From: Methanomassiliicoccales archaeon
GTDB lineage: Archaea; Thermoplasmatota; Thermoplasmata; Methanomassiliicoccales; UBA472
Length of the DNA: 8,995 nt
NCBI GenBank assembly: GCA_013329565.1
Contig: DUJZ01000158.1
Span: 1 to 8,995 of the forward strand
Direction: 5' to 3'
A program made the translations under genes and the position numbers. The notes beneath the pieces are model-generated. The model did no database searches, had not been told where the DNA came from, and saw nothing but the letters and a program-made list of their open reading frames with translations. Every line of letters starts with the position of its first letter. Positions within the stretch are counted from its first letter, which is position 1. This document shows positions 1 through 6,713 of this stretch, piece by piece.

Positions 1-99
1 AAGGAGAGGACCCGGACGGTGGTGCTGGGGGAGTTCCAGGGCTTGACGAAGGACGTCGAGGTCGACATCTCCACCATCACCCCCAGCGGGGGCGGTTGA
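1..99 (+). CDS. 3' end of an unidentified protein (partial)
   Basis: Frame 1 is open from the window edge to a TGA at 97-99 and gives 32 residues. The tail alternates hydrophobic and polar residues in a beta-strand-like way (TVVLGEF, VEVDISTI) and ends in TPSGGG. This would fit the end of a beta-rich domain, but nothing in so short a piece identifies a family. The gene converges on the - strand gene at 186-728, and a T-rich terminator lies about 30 nt after its stop. That it is a real gene end rests on codon choice (G/C-ending codons such as GTG, CTG, GAG, ATC) and on the well-placed terminator. Confidence 0.5.
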   Translation, partial: KERTRTVVLGEFQGLTKDVEVDISTITPSGGG

Positions 100-131
100 G
101 CTCGCCAGAACAAACCCTTTCCATTATCTTC

Positions 132-175
132 TTTTTTTAAAAAAATGTGGGCACGGACGTCCTATGACGGCCGTG
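132..175. terminator. Bidirectional terminator: T7A7 tract with hairpin
   Basis: Positions 132-138 are seven T and 139-145 seven A, a perfect T7A7 palindrome, so each strand ends a transcript in a U7 run. On the + strand the T run is preceded by a pyrimidine-rich stretch after the partial gene, which is the usual form of an archaeal terminator. On the - strand the run follows an imperfect hairpin: arms 152-161 and 166-175, nine of ten pairs matching, loop CTAT. The hairpin lies six bases before the T run, an almost bacterial-style arrangement. It would terminate the - strand gene that ends at 186. The structure was read by eye and no folding energy was calculated. Confidence 0.7.
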
Positions 176-185
176 AAAGAACAGA

Positions 186-728
186 TCAGGAAATGTCGAA
201 GCCGACCAATATGCTGGCCAACTTGGGATCGTCCTCAAGCCCGTAATGGTTCTTGATGATCAGGTCTCCCAGTGGTGATGGGCTGCAGGAGACGATGTTG
301 GTGGCGCCAGGCACCTGCTCCAGCTCCGGGAACGAAACGGGTGGCATGAGAAAGAACTCCTTGGTCTTCGGGACCTTGTCGGTGAACACCACGAAATCAT
401 CGCCTAGCCAGCATATGTTATCCATCTCTTTGTAATGGGTATGCTGCCCCGGAAGGATCTCGGTCCCGATGACCAGGTCCGAGTCGCCCATCATGAGCAC
501 GGTCGGCTCCGGCGGAGGACGGAACCGGGCGTCCTTGATCACGCAGATCACATGCTGCCTCCTCAGGCACTGGATGACTCCCTCGTTCACCACGTCCAGA
601 CCGATCTGGGACTTGATGCTGTCCTCGATCCTCTGGACCGCGATGATAACTTCCGGGCTGAGCAGGAAGGCCAGGCGGGTGCCGGTCATTCCCTTGATGA
701 TCTCGACCGCTCTCTCCTCAGGTAGCAC
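186..728 (-). CDS. Unknown protein, paralog of the 6710-7312 gene
   Basis: This encodes 180 residues from a GTG start. An in-frame TAG lies two codons upstream, so the ORF cannot begin earlier; an ATG at residue 14 is the alternative. I do not recognise the family. It has no signal peptide or membrane segment and looks like a soluble alpha/beta protein. Residues 20-45 are probably helical, followed by beta-like stretches (VICVIKD, TVLMMGD, DFVVFTD) and a conserved C-terminal part with FFLMPP, FPELE and a final LVGFDIS. The same series of motifs appears in the gene at 6710-7312: VNxGV, RQxV, IGxxLP, DN, DFV, FLxPP, FPxL, VSxS, LVGxD. The two are therefore paralogs that flank the whole cluster. 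It is divergent from the AhpD-like gene, about 80 bp away, and both may use the AT-rich box near 778-787. Function unknown. Confidence 0.8.
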   Translation of the reverse strand: MLPEERAVEIIKGMTGTRLAFLLSPEVIIAVQRIEDSIKSQIGLDVVNEGVIQCLRRQHVICVIKDARFRPPPEPTVLMMGDSDLVIGTEILPGQHTHYKEMDNICWLGDDFVVFTDKVPKTKEFFLMPPVSFPELEQVPGATNIVSCSPSPLGDLIIKNHYGLEDDPKLASILVGFDIS

Positions 729-777
729 GCGGCCCTAAACGGCATGGTGTTAGAAAAAGGTTGTTTCCCGGCAATCG

Positions 778-787
778 TTAATATCTC
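778..787. promoter_or_regulatory. TATA-like box between divergent genes
   Basis: GTTAATATCT is the only AT-rich hexamer-scale element in the 79-bp gap between the gene ending (5') at 728 and the ATG at 808. On the + strand it lies about 25 bp before the ATG at 808, which predicts an essentially leaderless mRNA, and no Shine-Dalgarno sequence is seen there. On the - strand the same box would give a leader of roughly 30 nt before the GTG at 728. Assigned from position and composition only. Confidence 0.45.
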
Positions 788-807
788 CGCTGAGCGATTC
801 ATGGTCC

Positions 808-1101
808 ATGAGCTTGGAACAGATGGCCGAGCAGCAGCCCGAGGTCATTCGAGCCATGTACCGCTTCAAGAACGAGGTCTTCAGGGACAACAAGCTGAGC
901 TTCAAGGAGAAGGAGCTCATCGCTGTGGCGGTGACCGCGGTGTTGAAGTGCGATGAGTGTTTCAGGCTCCATGCCAATAAGGCCATGGAGGCCGGGGCGA
1001 CCAAGGACGAGATCCGCGAATCGTTGTTCGTGGCAATGTACCTGGCCGGGCCAAGCGCCGCGGTTGGTATGCCGTCCATCGACAACCTGCTGTCTGAATG
1101 A
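808..1101 (+). CDS. AhpD-like / carboxymuconolactone decarboxylase family protein
   Basis: This encodes 97 residues, the usual size of a single-domain carboxymuconolactone decarboxylase-like protein. Helical throughout, it carries the AhpD-type motif: Glu36, then Cys48-x-x-Cys51-x-x-x-His55, with Glu to first Cys spaced 12 residues as in AhpD. In AhpD proteins this CxxC and a relayed proton support thiol-disulfide or peroxidase chemistry, so a redox or antioxidant role in the cytoplasm is likely; the true substrate cannot be told. The C-terminal AMYLAGPSAAVGMP region fits the family's second helix pair. The ATG at 808 is chosen because a TATA-like box lies about 25 bp upstream, suggesting a leaderless message. 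Its TGA directly abuts the TGA of the opposing gene at 1102 (palindrome TGATCA). Confidence 0.88.
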   Translation: MSLEQMAEQQPEVIRAMYRFKNEVFRDNKLSFKEKELIAVAVTAVLKCDECFRLHANKAMEAGATKDEIRESLFVAMYLAGPSAAVGMPSIDNLLSE

Positions 1102-1443
1102 TCAGGGAACGAACTCCACGGTAACCGTCTTCTTGAGGGCGAGTTCGGCAGCGGCCTCGGCGCACTTGACCATGGCCATGGGGATCGGGCAGGAGGAGTG
1201 CTTGAGCACCTCCCCGCAAAGTAGGTAGACGGTGTTCTCGGAATAAGGCATCTTCATAACGTCCCAGATCTCCATCTGCTTCAGTACCTTCTTCAGGTTG
1301 CGCACCTGGGGGCAATCGCTGTGCAGGACCTCGAACTCCACCAGCATCCCGTCGGTGCGGGCCTGGATGGTGCTGGGCAGGCGGCAAACGCCAGGGTCGA
1401 CCTTGACCGTGGCCTGGAGCGGGAGTTCCGTTTCATCGGACAT
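1102..1443 (-). CDS. Small cysteine-rich protein, DUF6951-like
   Basis: This encodes 113 residues from the ATG at 1443. The open frame runs on to 1566, but the promoter-like box near 1516-1524 would start transcription around 1490, and the extra residues look non-protein-like, so the shorter form is preferred. An AGGAGG lies almost against this ATG, closer than usual. Conserved-looking features are VDPGxC (Cys20), SDCP (Cys44), Cys76, SCPIP (Cys85) and Cys94, followed by a helix and a terminal beta strand. This resembles the small DUF6951 family found in archaea and anaerobic bacteria; the assignment is from memory. The cysteines could bind a metal or an Fe-S cluster, but this is inference. 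The gene is divergent from the KamA-like gene and convergent with the AhpD-like gene. Confidence 0.75.
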   Translation of the reverse strand: MSDETELPLQATVKVDPGVCRLPSTIQARTDGMLVEFEVLHSDCPQVRNLKKVLKQMEIWDVMKMPYSENTVYLLCGEVLKHSSCPIPMAMVKCAEAAAELALKKTVTVEFVP

Positions 1444-1515
1444 TCCTCCTGCATCGCCATGGGGCCAGATAATCGTATGCCCCCGCCCCGGGGGAAACGA
1501 TAAGTAAGATGAGCC

Positions 1516-1524
1516 TTTAATATT
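1516..1524. promoter_or_regulatory. TATA-like box between divergent genes
   Basis: TTTAATATT is the only clear AT-rich box in the 138-bp gap between the DUF6951-like gene and the KamA-like gene. For the + strand it predicts a start near 1545 and a leader of roughly 35 nt carrying the purine-rich GAAGGTG just before the ATG at 1582. For the - strand it predicts a start near 1490-1495, downstream of the longest possible start codon at 1566. This supports the shorter protein starting at 1443. Confidence 0.45.
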
Positions 1525-1581
1525 GAGCATCGCGCCTCGGGACGATCCCGTTTTCGGTTCGGTCAAGGTGTCGAAGGTGTA

Positions 1582-3411
1582 ATGATGCGCAATACGAAGG
1601 CCCTGGCGAGAGCTTCCGCGAATGCCGGGAGAAAGGTGAAGGACATCGGACAGGCCATGCTATGGAAGAGCGATCCCCAGCTGCGTGACGCGCTGATGTC
1701 GGCGGATGACCCGCGAGAGGCCCGTTCGGCCGTGTTCGATATGCTGAAGGAAAGGGAATTGGCGCTGCACTCCCGGAACTGTCGCATTCACGCTCTGGAA
1801 CGATCCAACTCCATTCACTGCATAAGGGTGATGCGCAACTTCATGTCCCCGAGGAACGAGAGGGTGAGCGGCGAATCGGTGATCAAGCATCTGTTCGACA
1901 TATCCCGCGACTCCACAAGGAACGTAAGCCAGGCCTTTGTCAGCGATATCATGCACATCATGAAAGGCACCACCGGGGAACCGGTGCTGGAACTTCAGGA
2001 AGCGCCGGACTTCGCCGCGCTCGACGGACTTGAAGGCGGTCGCCTGCGCTCGGATTTCCTGGACGGGATGGCCGGGGCGGTGAGCGAATGGACGGAGAGA
2101 TATCCAAGCGGTCTCGAGCCGTCGGTCATCAAAAGGCGGCAGGAGAACCGGGAAAGGATAATGGACTATCTGGGTGCCAGCTCGGATGACTGGAACGACT
2201 ACACCTGGCATATGAGGAACGTCATGCTCACCCCCGACATCATGGGTGACATCATAGAGCTGACCGATGAGGAGCGCGAGGCGGTCTCGCTCTGCGTGGC
2301 GAACCGCATCCCCTTCGCCATCACGCCCTATTACCTATCGCTAATGGACCGGGAGCCCTCGCGCAAATGGGACCACGCGGTGCGCGCCCAGGTGATCCCT
2401 CCCCTGAGCTACGTGCAGGCGGTGCTCAGGTCCAGGGACGACCCGTCCGCGAGCCTGGACTTCATGATGGAAGGCCAGACCTCCCCGGTGGAACTGGTCA
2501 CCAGGCGCTATCCCATGATAGCTATATTCAAGCCGTACAACACCTGCGCCCAGATATGCGTATATTGCCAGAGGAACTGGGAGATCGAAGGTGTTCTATC
2601 CGAGGACGCCATGGCCCCGCCCGAGAAGGTGGATGCCGCTCTGGAATGGTTCCGGGAACATCCGGCGGTCTGCGAGGTGCTCATCACCGGCGGGGACCCC
2701 GCCATGCTGTCGAACACCCACCTGGGCTCCATTCTCGGCAGGTTGGCGGACATCCCGCACATAAAGCGGATAAGGCTCGGCACAAGGGTGCCGGTGGTCC
2801 TGCCCATGAGGATGGACGCCGGTCTCTTGAGGGCGCTCGCGGAAGTGCACGACCCTCCCGACAGGGAGCTCGCAGTGGTCACCCATTTCGAACATCCTTA
2901 CGAGATAACCCCAGAGGCCGCCGCCGCCATTCGCTCCGTACGTACGCTAGGCGTATCCGTCTACAACCAGCAGGTCTTCACCATGGAGAACTGCCGGCGC
3001 TTCGAGACGGTCGCGTTGCGTTCAGCTCTCAAGGGGATCGGGGTGGACCCTTACTACACCTTCAACGCCAAGGGCAAGGAGGAGACCTCCGAGTACCGGG
3101 TGCCTATAGCCCGGCTATTGCAGGAGCGTAAGGAGGAGGCAAGGTTGCTGCCGGGGCTGAGCAGGACCGACGAGCCGGTGTTCAACATCCCCGCGCTGGG
3201 GAAGAATCATCTGAGGGCGTGGCAGCATCACGACCTGATATCGATCACCCCTCGCGGCGAGCGGATCTACGAGTTCCATCCCTGGGAGAAGAACATCACC
3301 GTGGCGCCGACGTACGTGCACCGCGACGTTCCGATCGCGGACTTCCTGGCGGCTCTGACCGTCAGAGGAGAGGACCCCGACCAGTATCGAAGCATCTGGT
3401 ACTACTTCTAG
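1582..3411 (+). CDS. KamA-family radical SAM aminomutase, glutamate 2,3-aminomutase-like
   Basis: This encodes 609 residues. From about residue 215 it follows lysine 2,3-aminomutase (LAM): an ITPYYLSL segment, then RYP, the radical-SAM cluster motif Cys322-xxx-Cys326-xx-Cys329, GGD (370-372) for SAM, RIRLGTRVPVVLP (396-408), HFEHPYEITPEA (from 435), PYY (490-492) and a PLP lysine at Lys541 in ALGKN. The two aspartates that hold the substrate lysine amino group in LAM (Asp293, Asp330) align with Lys497 and Asn535. I recall a Lys/Asn pair at these places in glutamate 2,3-aminomutase, so conversion of L-glutamate to beta-glutamate, a methanogen osmolyte, is the best guess; activity on another amino acid remains possible. 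The first ~210 residues have no LAM counterpart and no motif I recognise. Two ATGs are adjacent at 1582 and 1585, with GAAGGTG upstream. The stop overlaps that of the opposing gene. Confidence 0.85.
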   Translation: MMRNTKALARASANAGRKVKDIGQAMLWKSDPQLRDALMSADDPREARSAVFDMLKERELALHSRNCRIHALERSNSIHCIRVMRNFMSPRNERVSGESVIKHLFDISRDSTRNVSQAFVSDIMHIMKGTTGEPVLELQEAPDFAALDGLEGGRLRSDFLDGMAGAVSEWTERYPSGLEPSVIKRRQENRERIMDYLGASSDDWNDYTWHMRNVMLTPDIMGDIIELTDEEREAVSLCVANRIPFAITPYYLSLMDREPSRKWDHAVRAQVIPPLSYVQAVLRSRDDPSASLDFMMEGQTSPVELVTRRYPMIAIFKPYNTCAQICVYCQRNWEIEGVLSEDAMAPPEKVDAALEWFREHPAVCEVLITGGDPAMLSNTHLGSILGRLADIPHIKRIRLGTRVPVVLPMRMDAGLLRALAEVHDPPDRELAVVTHFEHPYEITPEAAAAIRSVRTLGVSVYNQQVFTMENCRRFETVALRSALKGIGVDPYYTFNAKGKEETSEYRVPIARLLQERKEEARLLPGLSRTDEPVFNIPALGKNHLRAWQHHDLISITPRGERIYEFHPWEKNITVAPTYVHRDVPIADFLAALTVRGEDPDQYRSIWYYF

Positions 3412-4370
3412 GACCGCTCGGCAAGCCTGTTCAGCAGCTCCGAGGGCGTCCCCTTCCCCAGGTCCATGGTGGCGATGGAAGCGATCGCCTCCTTCTTGCG
3501 CATTATGGGAACGGCGATGACCGGCATTCCGCGGTACGGCCCGCTGGTGGACATCCTGCGAATGATCATGCCCTTCTTCATGGACTCCTCGAGCATGGGG
3601 CCGGTGAAGTGGGTGTCGATGACCTCGCCCTCCTCGCACCGCACGCCTGGATGGTTCTTGCTGCGCATGGTGACCGGTAACCGCCCAAGAAGCTCATGAA
3701 TGGCCAAGGCCAGACACCTCAGGTCGTCAGCCTCGGTGTCCTGGCTCAGGATGTTAGTGCCCTCGTTCCAGCAACGGCGGGATAGATTGCCTAACGAAAG
3801 AGCGGCGGTGACCGCGCCCTTCTCAGCGGCGTCATAGCTGAAGGCGGAGCCGATGATGATCACGTCGCCATCGTCCATGCGGAAATAGTTCTTCAATGGC
3901 GCGACCAGTGATTGGTCCGGGAACTCCTCGTCGCCCGGGAACACGATGCGGGAACCGCTCACTACCAAGGTGGTCGCCCCGACCGCTCCGGCGCGCACGG
4001 CCTCGTCCCTCTGCTCGCATCCCAGATGCAAGCGCTCCGCGGCTCCTTTGATGAGAACCGCACAGTTGAACTTTCCCAACGTCAGATCGGACAGGTCGAT
4101 CTGCCTTACCTCGATCCCGGAGTTGTCCAGTTTACGCTTTCCACGCTCGGTGATGGTTATGCCCAGGCGAGAGCTCTCGATGGAGCCCTCGCGCATCATC
4201 TTGTCCAGAATGGTCCGGGTGCTGCCCTCTCCTATCTGCAATAGCTCGGCCAAGGCCTTCCGTCCGATGGGGCCTTCCTTGGCCACCACCTGATGCGCCT
4301 TCCAAATGTGATAGGCGTTGAACTTCGGCGTCGGACCCCCGGCAAAGTAGGAACTGAAGGACATTGGCAT
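3408..4370 (-). CDS. Winged-helix DUF4443-DUF2111 fusion, putative regulator
   Basis: This encodes 320 residues from the ATG at 4370; a possible ATG at 4397 lies inside the palindrome and upstream of the predicted transcription start. Three parts are visible. Residues about 18-85 form a winged-helix DNA-binding domain (GRKALAELLQIGEGSTRTIL, then a wing with GITITERG). Residues about 95-200 match DUF4443 as I know it (CAVLIKGAAERL, QRDEAVRAGAVGATTLV, FPGDEE, GDVIIIGSA). Residues about 215-312 match DUF2111 (LALAIHELLGRLPVTMRS, HPGVR, GEVID, FTGP, SGPYRGMPVIAVPI), known from methanogens with no assigned function. A ligand- or redox-sensing transcription regulator is the natural reading. Its divergent position next to atwA and the inverted repeat in its promoter suggest it controls itself and perhaps Mcr activation. 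Its stop overlaps the KamA-like stop in CTAG. Confidence 0.82.
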   Translation of the reverse strand: MPMSFSSYFAGGPTPKFNAYHIWKAHQVVAKEGPIGRKALAELLQIGEGSTRTILDKMMREGSIESSRLGITITERGKRKLDNSGIEVRQIDLSDLTLGKFNCAVLIKGAAERLHLGCEQRDEAVRAGAVGATTLVVSGSRIVFPGDEEFPDQSLVAPLKNYFRMDDGDVIIIGSAFSYDAAEKGAVTAALSLGNLSRRCWNEGTNILSQDTEADDLRCLALAIHELLGRLPVTMRSKNHPGVRCEEGEVIDTHFTGPMLEESMKKGMIIRRMSTSGPYRGMPVIAVPIMRKKEAIASIATMDLGKGTPSELLNRLAERS

Positions 4371-4374
4371 TGTA

Positions 4375-4395
4375 GGATGGATATATAATCCATCC
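4375..4395. promoter_or_regulatory. Perfect inverted repeat, probable operator
   Basis: GGATGGAT (4375-4382) and ATCCATCC (4388-4395) are perfect inverted 8-mers separated by ATATA. A further related half-site, CATCATCC, lies at 4408-4415 in the same orientation as the second arm, 20 bp away. The repeat sits just upstream of the preferred ATG (4370) of the winged-helix gene. It lies between a TATA-like box at 4397-4404 and the start, where a bound repressor would block initiation. The obvious candidate to bind is the adjacent winged-helix protein (autoregulation); this is inference. Confidence 0.6.
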
Positions 4396-4396
4396 A

Positions 4397-4404
4397 TAAA
4401 TATC
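4397..4404 (-). promoter_or_regulatory. TATA-like box for the DUF4443-DUF2111 gene
   Basis: Read on the - strand this is GATATTTA. With the usual archaeal spacing of about 26 bp from box to start, transcription would begin near 4371, next to the ATG at 4370, giving a leaderless mRNA. A second AT-rich stretch inside the operator spacer (TTATATAT on the - strand) is an alternative box, but it would start transcription downstream of this ATG. Confidence 0.4.
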
Positions 4405-4450
4405 TTACATCATCCAATTGTTAAAGCCAGGCATTCTAAACGGGGTAAGT

Positions 4451-4458
4451 ATTATATC
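4451..4458 (+). promoter_or_regulatory. TATA-like box for atwA-mcrC
   Basis: ATTATATC lies about 25-30 bp before the atwA ATG at 4483. This predicts a leaderless or nearly leaderless transcript, and no Shine-Dalgarno sequence precedes the ATG. The box is about 55 bp from the inverted repeat at 4375-4395, so a regulator bound there might also affect this promoter. Confidence 0.5.
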
Positions 4459-4482
4459 TGCAATAATCGTTGGCAAACAAGT

Positions 4483-6105
4483 ATGCCCGAGGGTTCAGAG
4501 GTTTTCATAGTTTTGGATAAGGTCTCCAAGAGCTTCAACGGAAACCAGGTGCTCAGGGACATCAGCACCACTGTCCGAACCGGCGAGGTTCTCGGGCTCA
4601 TAGGCAAGAGCGGAAGCGGCAAGTCGGTCCTCATCAACGCCATGCGCGGGAACAAGGAGTATAAGCCGGACTCCGGGCGCATAATCTATCGGGTCAATCA
4701 TTGTGATTCCTGCGGCTGGATCGATATGCCCTCTCCAGGCGCAAAGTGTCCTCGGTGCGGGAAGGGCACGAAGATCGTCGAGATCGACTTCTGGGCGTTG
4801 AGCGAGAGGGACCCGTTGCGCATGGCCATGCGAGGGCGCATCGCCATCATGCTGCAGAGGACGTTCGCTTTGTACGGTGACCTGAGCGTCATCGAGAACG
4901 TCTTCGAGGCCATCAAGGAGAGGTCCGACGAGAAGAAGGTGGCCAGGGCGATAGAGCTGCTGGAGATGGTCAACATGACCTACCGCACCATGCACATCGC
5001 CCGCGACCTTTCCGGCGGAGAGAAGCAGAGGACCGTGCTCGCCAGGCAGCTGGCGCGTGAACCACTGTTGTTCCTTGCTGACGAGCCGACCGGTACCCTC
5101 GACCCAGAAACTGCGGACATCGTGCACAAGGCCTTGATCAAGGCGGTCAAGGACACCGGGATGGCCATGGTGGTCACCTCTCACTGGCCCAAGGCCATAG
5201 AGCTTCTGTCGCACCGGGCCATCTGGCTCGAGGACGGGATGATCAAGGCCGAGGGCGATCCCAAGGAGATCACGAAGGCCTTCGACGTCAAGTTCGTCAG
5301 GGACAAGGATATGGACGTCCAGGTAGGCCAGCCGATCATACGCGTCGAGAATGCCAAGAAGTACTTCTATTCCATCGTCCGCGGTGTCGTGAAGGCCGTT
5401 GACGACGTAACCTTCGACGTCAACGAAAAGGAGATCTTCGGCCTCATCGGGTTGAGCGGGGCCGGGAAGACCACGCTGTCCCGTATGATATCAGGCATCA
5501 CCCCGGCCACCCACGGCGACGTTCTGGTGCGCATCGGCGACGACTGGGTGAACATGTCCGACATGGGGGAGGAGGGCAGGGGTCGCGCCACCCAGTACAT
5601 CGGCATCATGCACCAGGAGAACGCTCTATATCCGTTCAACACCGTCCTGCAGAATCTGACCGTCTGCCTGGGAATGAAGCTCCCGCAGGAACTGGCCAAG
5701 ATGAAGGCCATCCAGGTCATGCGCGGGGTCGGCTTCACCGCCAAGGAGGTGGAGCGCATACTCTACGCCTATCCGGACGCCTTGAGCGTGGGGGAGAAAC
5801 AACGTATCGCTTTAGCGCGCACGATGATCATCGAGCCCCGCTTCGTCGTCCTGGACGAGCCGACCGGGACCATGGACCCCATCACCCGCCAGGCGGTTGC
5901 GAGATCGGTCCTGAACGCCCGCAAGGAGCTGAACGAGACGTTCCTCATCGTCAGCCACGACATGGACTTCATCCTGGCCTGCTGCGATCGCGTAGCCCAC
6001 ATGAAAGGCGGCAAGATGGTGGCGTTGGGAACCCCGCAGGAGGTCCTGAAGGACCTTACCCAGGAAGATCTGGAAGGCGACGAGTCCGACGTCTGCGAGG
6101 TCTGA
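4483..6105 (+). CDS. atwA: Methyl-coenzyme M reductase activation component A2 (double ABC ATPase)
   Basis: This encodes 540 residues with two ABC ATPase domains and no membrane segment. Domain 1 has Walker A GKSGSGKS (41-48), Q-loop Gln125, signature LSGGE (176-180), Walker B ending in Asp200-Glu201 and His234. Domain 2 has GLSGAGKTT (323-331), Gln378, a variant signature LSVGE (434-438), Asp458-Glu459 and His492. Domain 1 carries an insertion with two CxxC pairs (Cys74, Cys77, Cys89, Cys92), a zinc-ribbon-like feature I associate with component A2. A2 is the ATP-binding protein required, with component A3, for reductive activation of the Ni(II) form of coenzyme F430 in methyl-coenzyme M reductase in the cytoplasm. 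It heads an operon with mcrC two bases downstream and is divergent from the winged-helix DUF2111 gene. The start at 4483 fits the TATA spacing. Confidence 0.95.
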   Translation: MPEGSEVFIVLDKVSKSFNGNQVLRDISTTVRTGEVLGLIGKSGSGKSVLINAMRGNKEYKPDSGRIIYRVNHCDSCGWIDMPSPGAKCPRCGKGTKIVEIDFWALSERDPLRMAMRGRIAIMLQRTFALYGDLSVIENVFEAIKERSDEKKVARAIELLEMVNMTYRTMHIARDLSGGEKQRTVLARQLAREPLLFLADEPTGTLDPETADIVHKALIKAVKDTGMAMVVTSHWPKAIELLSHRAIWLEDGMIKAEGDPKEITKAFDVKFVRDKDMDVQVGQPIIRVENAKKYFYSIVRGVVKAVDDVTFDVNEKEIFGLIGLSGAGKTTLSRMISGITPATHGDVLVRIGDDWVNMSDMGEEGRGRATQYIGIMHQENALYPFNTVLQNLTVCLGMKLPQELAKMKAIQVMRGVGFTAKEVERILYAYPDALSVGEKQRIALARTMIIEPRFVVLDEPTGTMDPITRQAVARSVLNARKELNETFLIVSHDMDFILACCDRVAHMKGGKMVALGTPQEVLKDLTQEDLEGDESDVCEV

Positions 6106-6107
6106 AC

Positions 6108-6713
6108 TTGAAGGACTCCATCGGCCGCAAGACGCGCTTCGTGGAGTGCCGCGAGGCCCGGGGAATGGGGGTCGGGGGGAGCCTGGCGCAGAGAGCTACG
6201 ATCTCCGACAGCGGACGGGACGTGGTGGCTGTGGCCATGGGTCCCGGGAAGCGTCACATCACCAAGCCGGTGTGCGAGATCACTTACGGTCTACGAGAGG
6301 AAGGCATCGATACCTCCGTCATCGTCATCACCGCCGGTTCCGGCGTGCCTTCCGATGCGGTGGACGTCTCCACCAGTTCCTTGTTCGGTCTGGAACCCAT
6401 CGAGGTTGCCCGCATCCAGCAGTTCAAGGTGGCGCTCATCCACCTGGGCAACGTTCGAAACCACATCATCTACAAGGCTCGATTGATCCTGAGGAACGTT
6501 GACCTGCCAGCAGTCATATGCTGCCAGGCCCCGGTGGACTTCGAGGACTTCGCCCGCATCGGTTGCAAAACGCGCCTGGTGATGCCCAAGGACGAGGACA
6601 TCAACACCAAGGGCACCATCATGGAGATAGTCACCGGCGTGGTACGGGGCACCTCCGTCAGCCAGGTGAAGCTGGACGAGATAGTGGCCAAGGTAAAGCG
6701 GACCATGCCTTAA
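6108..6713 (+). CDS. mcrC: Methyl-coenzyme M reductase operon protein C
   Basis: This encodes 201 residues from a TTG start two bases after the atwA stop. A GAGGT about seven bases upstream (6096-6100) serves as ribosome binding site, and no nearby ATG would keep the conserved N-terminus. The family hallmarks are strong: [12 protein letters not shown] (13-24), [28 protein letters not shown] (45-64), AGSGVP (76-81), [19 protein letters not shown] (112-130) and [14 protein letters not shown] (139-152). McrC is a conserved protein of methanogens and methane-oxidising archaea. It is found in the complex that activates methyl-coenzyme M reductase together with component A2 and several methanogenesis marker proteins. 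No mcrA, mcrB, mcrD or mcrG is present here, so in this organism mcrC is linked to atwA, not evidently to the mcr structural operon. Its TAA overlaps the stop of the opposing gene in TTAA. Confidence 0.95.
   Translation: MKDSIGRKTRFVECREARGMGVGGSLAQRATISDSGRDVVAVAMGPGKRHITKPVCEITYGLREEGIDTSVIVITAGSGVPSDAVDVSTSSLFGLEPIEVARIQQFKVALIHLGNVRNHIIYKARLILRNVDLPAVICCQAPVDFEDFARIGCKTRLVMPKDEDINTKGTIMEIVTGVVRGTSVSQVKLDEIVAKVKRTMP

Noticed and set aside
686..745. 20-codon - strand ORF (ATG at 745) whose TGA overlaps the ATG at residue 14 of the 186-728 gene
   Set aside because: The ATGA overlap hints at translational coupling, but the peptide is arginine-rich with no supporting ribosome binding site, so chance is more likely.
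962..1387. 141-codon - strand open frame across the AhpD-like and DUF6951-like genes
   Set aside because: It overlaps two real genes, and its product is rich in P, R and G with no motif.
1444..1566. N-terminal extension of the DUF6951-like protein to the start at 1566
   Set aside because: The extra 41 residues match nothing expected for the family, and the predicted - strand transcript would begin near 1490, after that start codon.
2367..3131. 254-codon + strand open frame within the KamA-like gene
   Set aside because: It lies in another frame of a gene with clear family motifs. Its product is rich in R, G, H and P, as expected from an off-frame reading of GC-rich DNA.
1582..3411. Lysine 2,3-aminomutase (ablA) for N-epsilon-acetyl-beta-lysine synthesis
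   Set aside because: No acetyltransferase (ablB) gene is adjacent, both lysine-binding aspartates are replaced, and the protein is about 190 residues longer than LAM.
4495..5214. 239-codon - strand open frame opposite atwA
   Set aside because: It is antisense to the conserved first ABC domain, and its low-complexity composition (many D, G, L, H) fits a shadow frame.
4483..6105. ABC transporter ATPase pair for nickel or peptide import
   Set aside because: There is no permease or binding protein nearby, two ABC domains are fused with a Cys4 insertion, and linkage to mcrC points to component A2.
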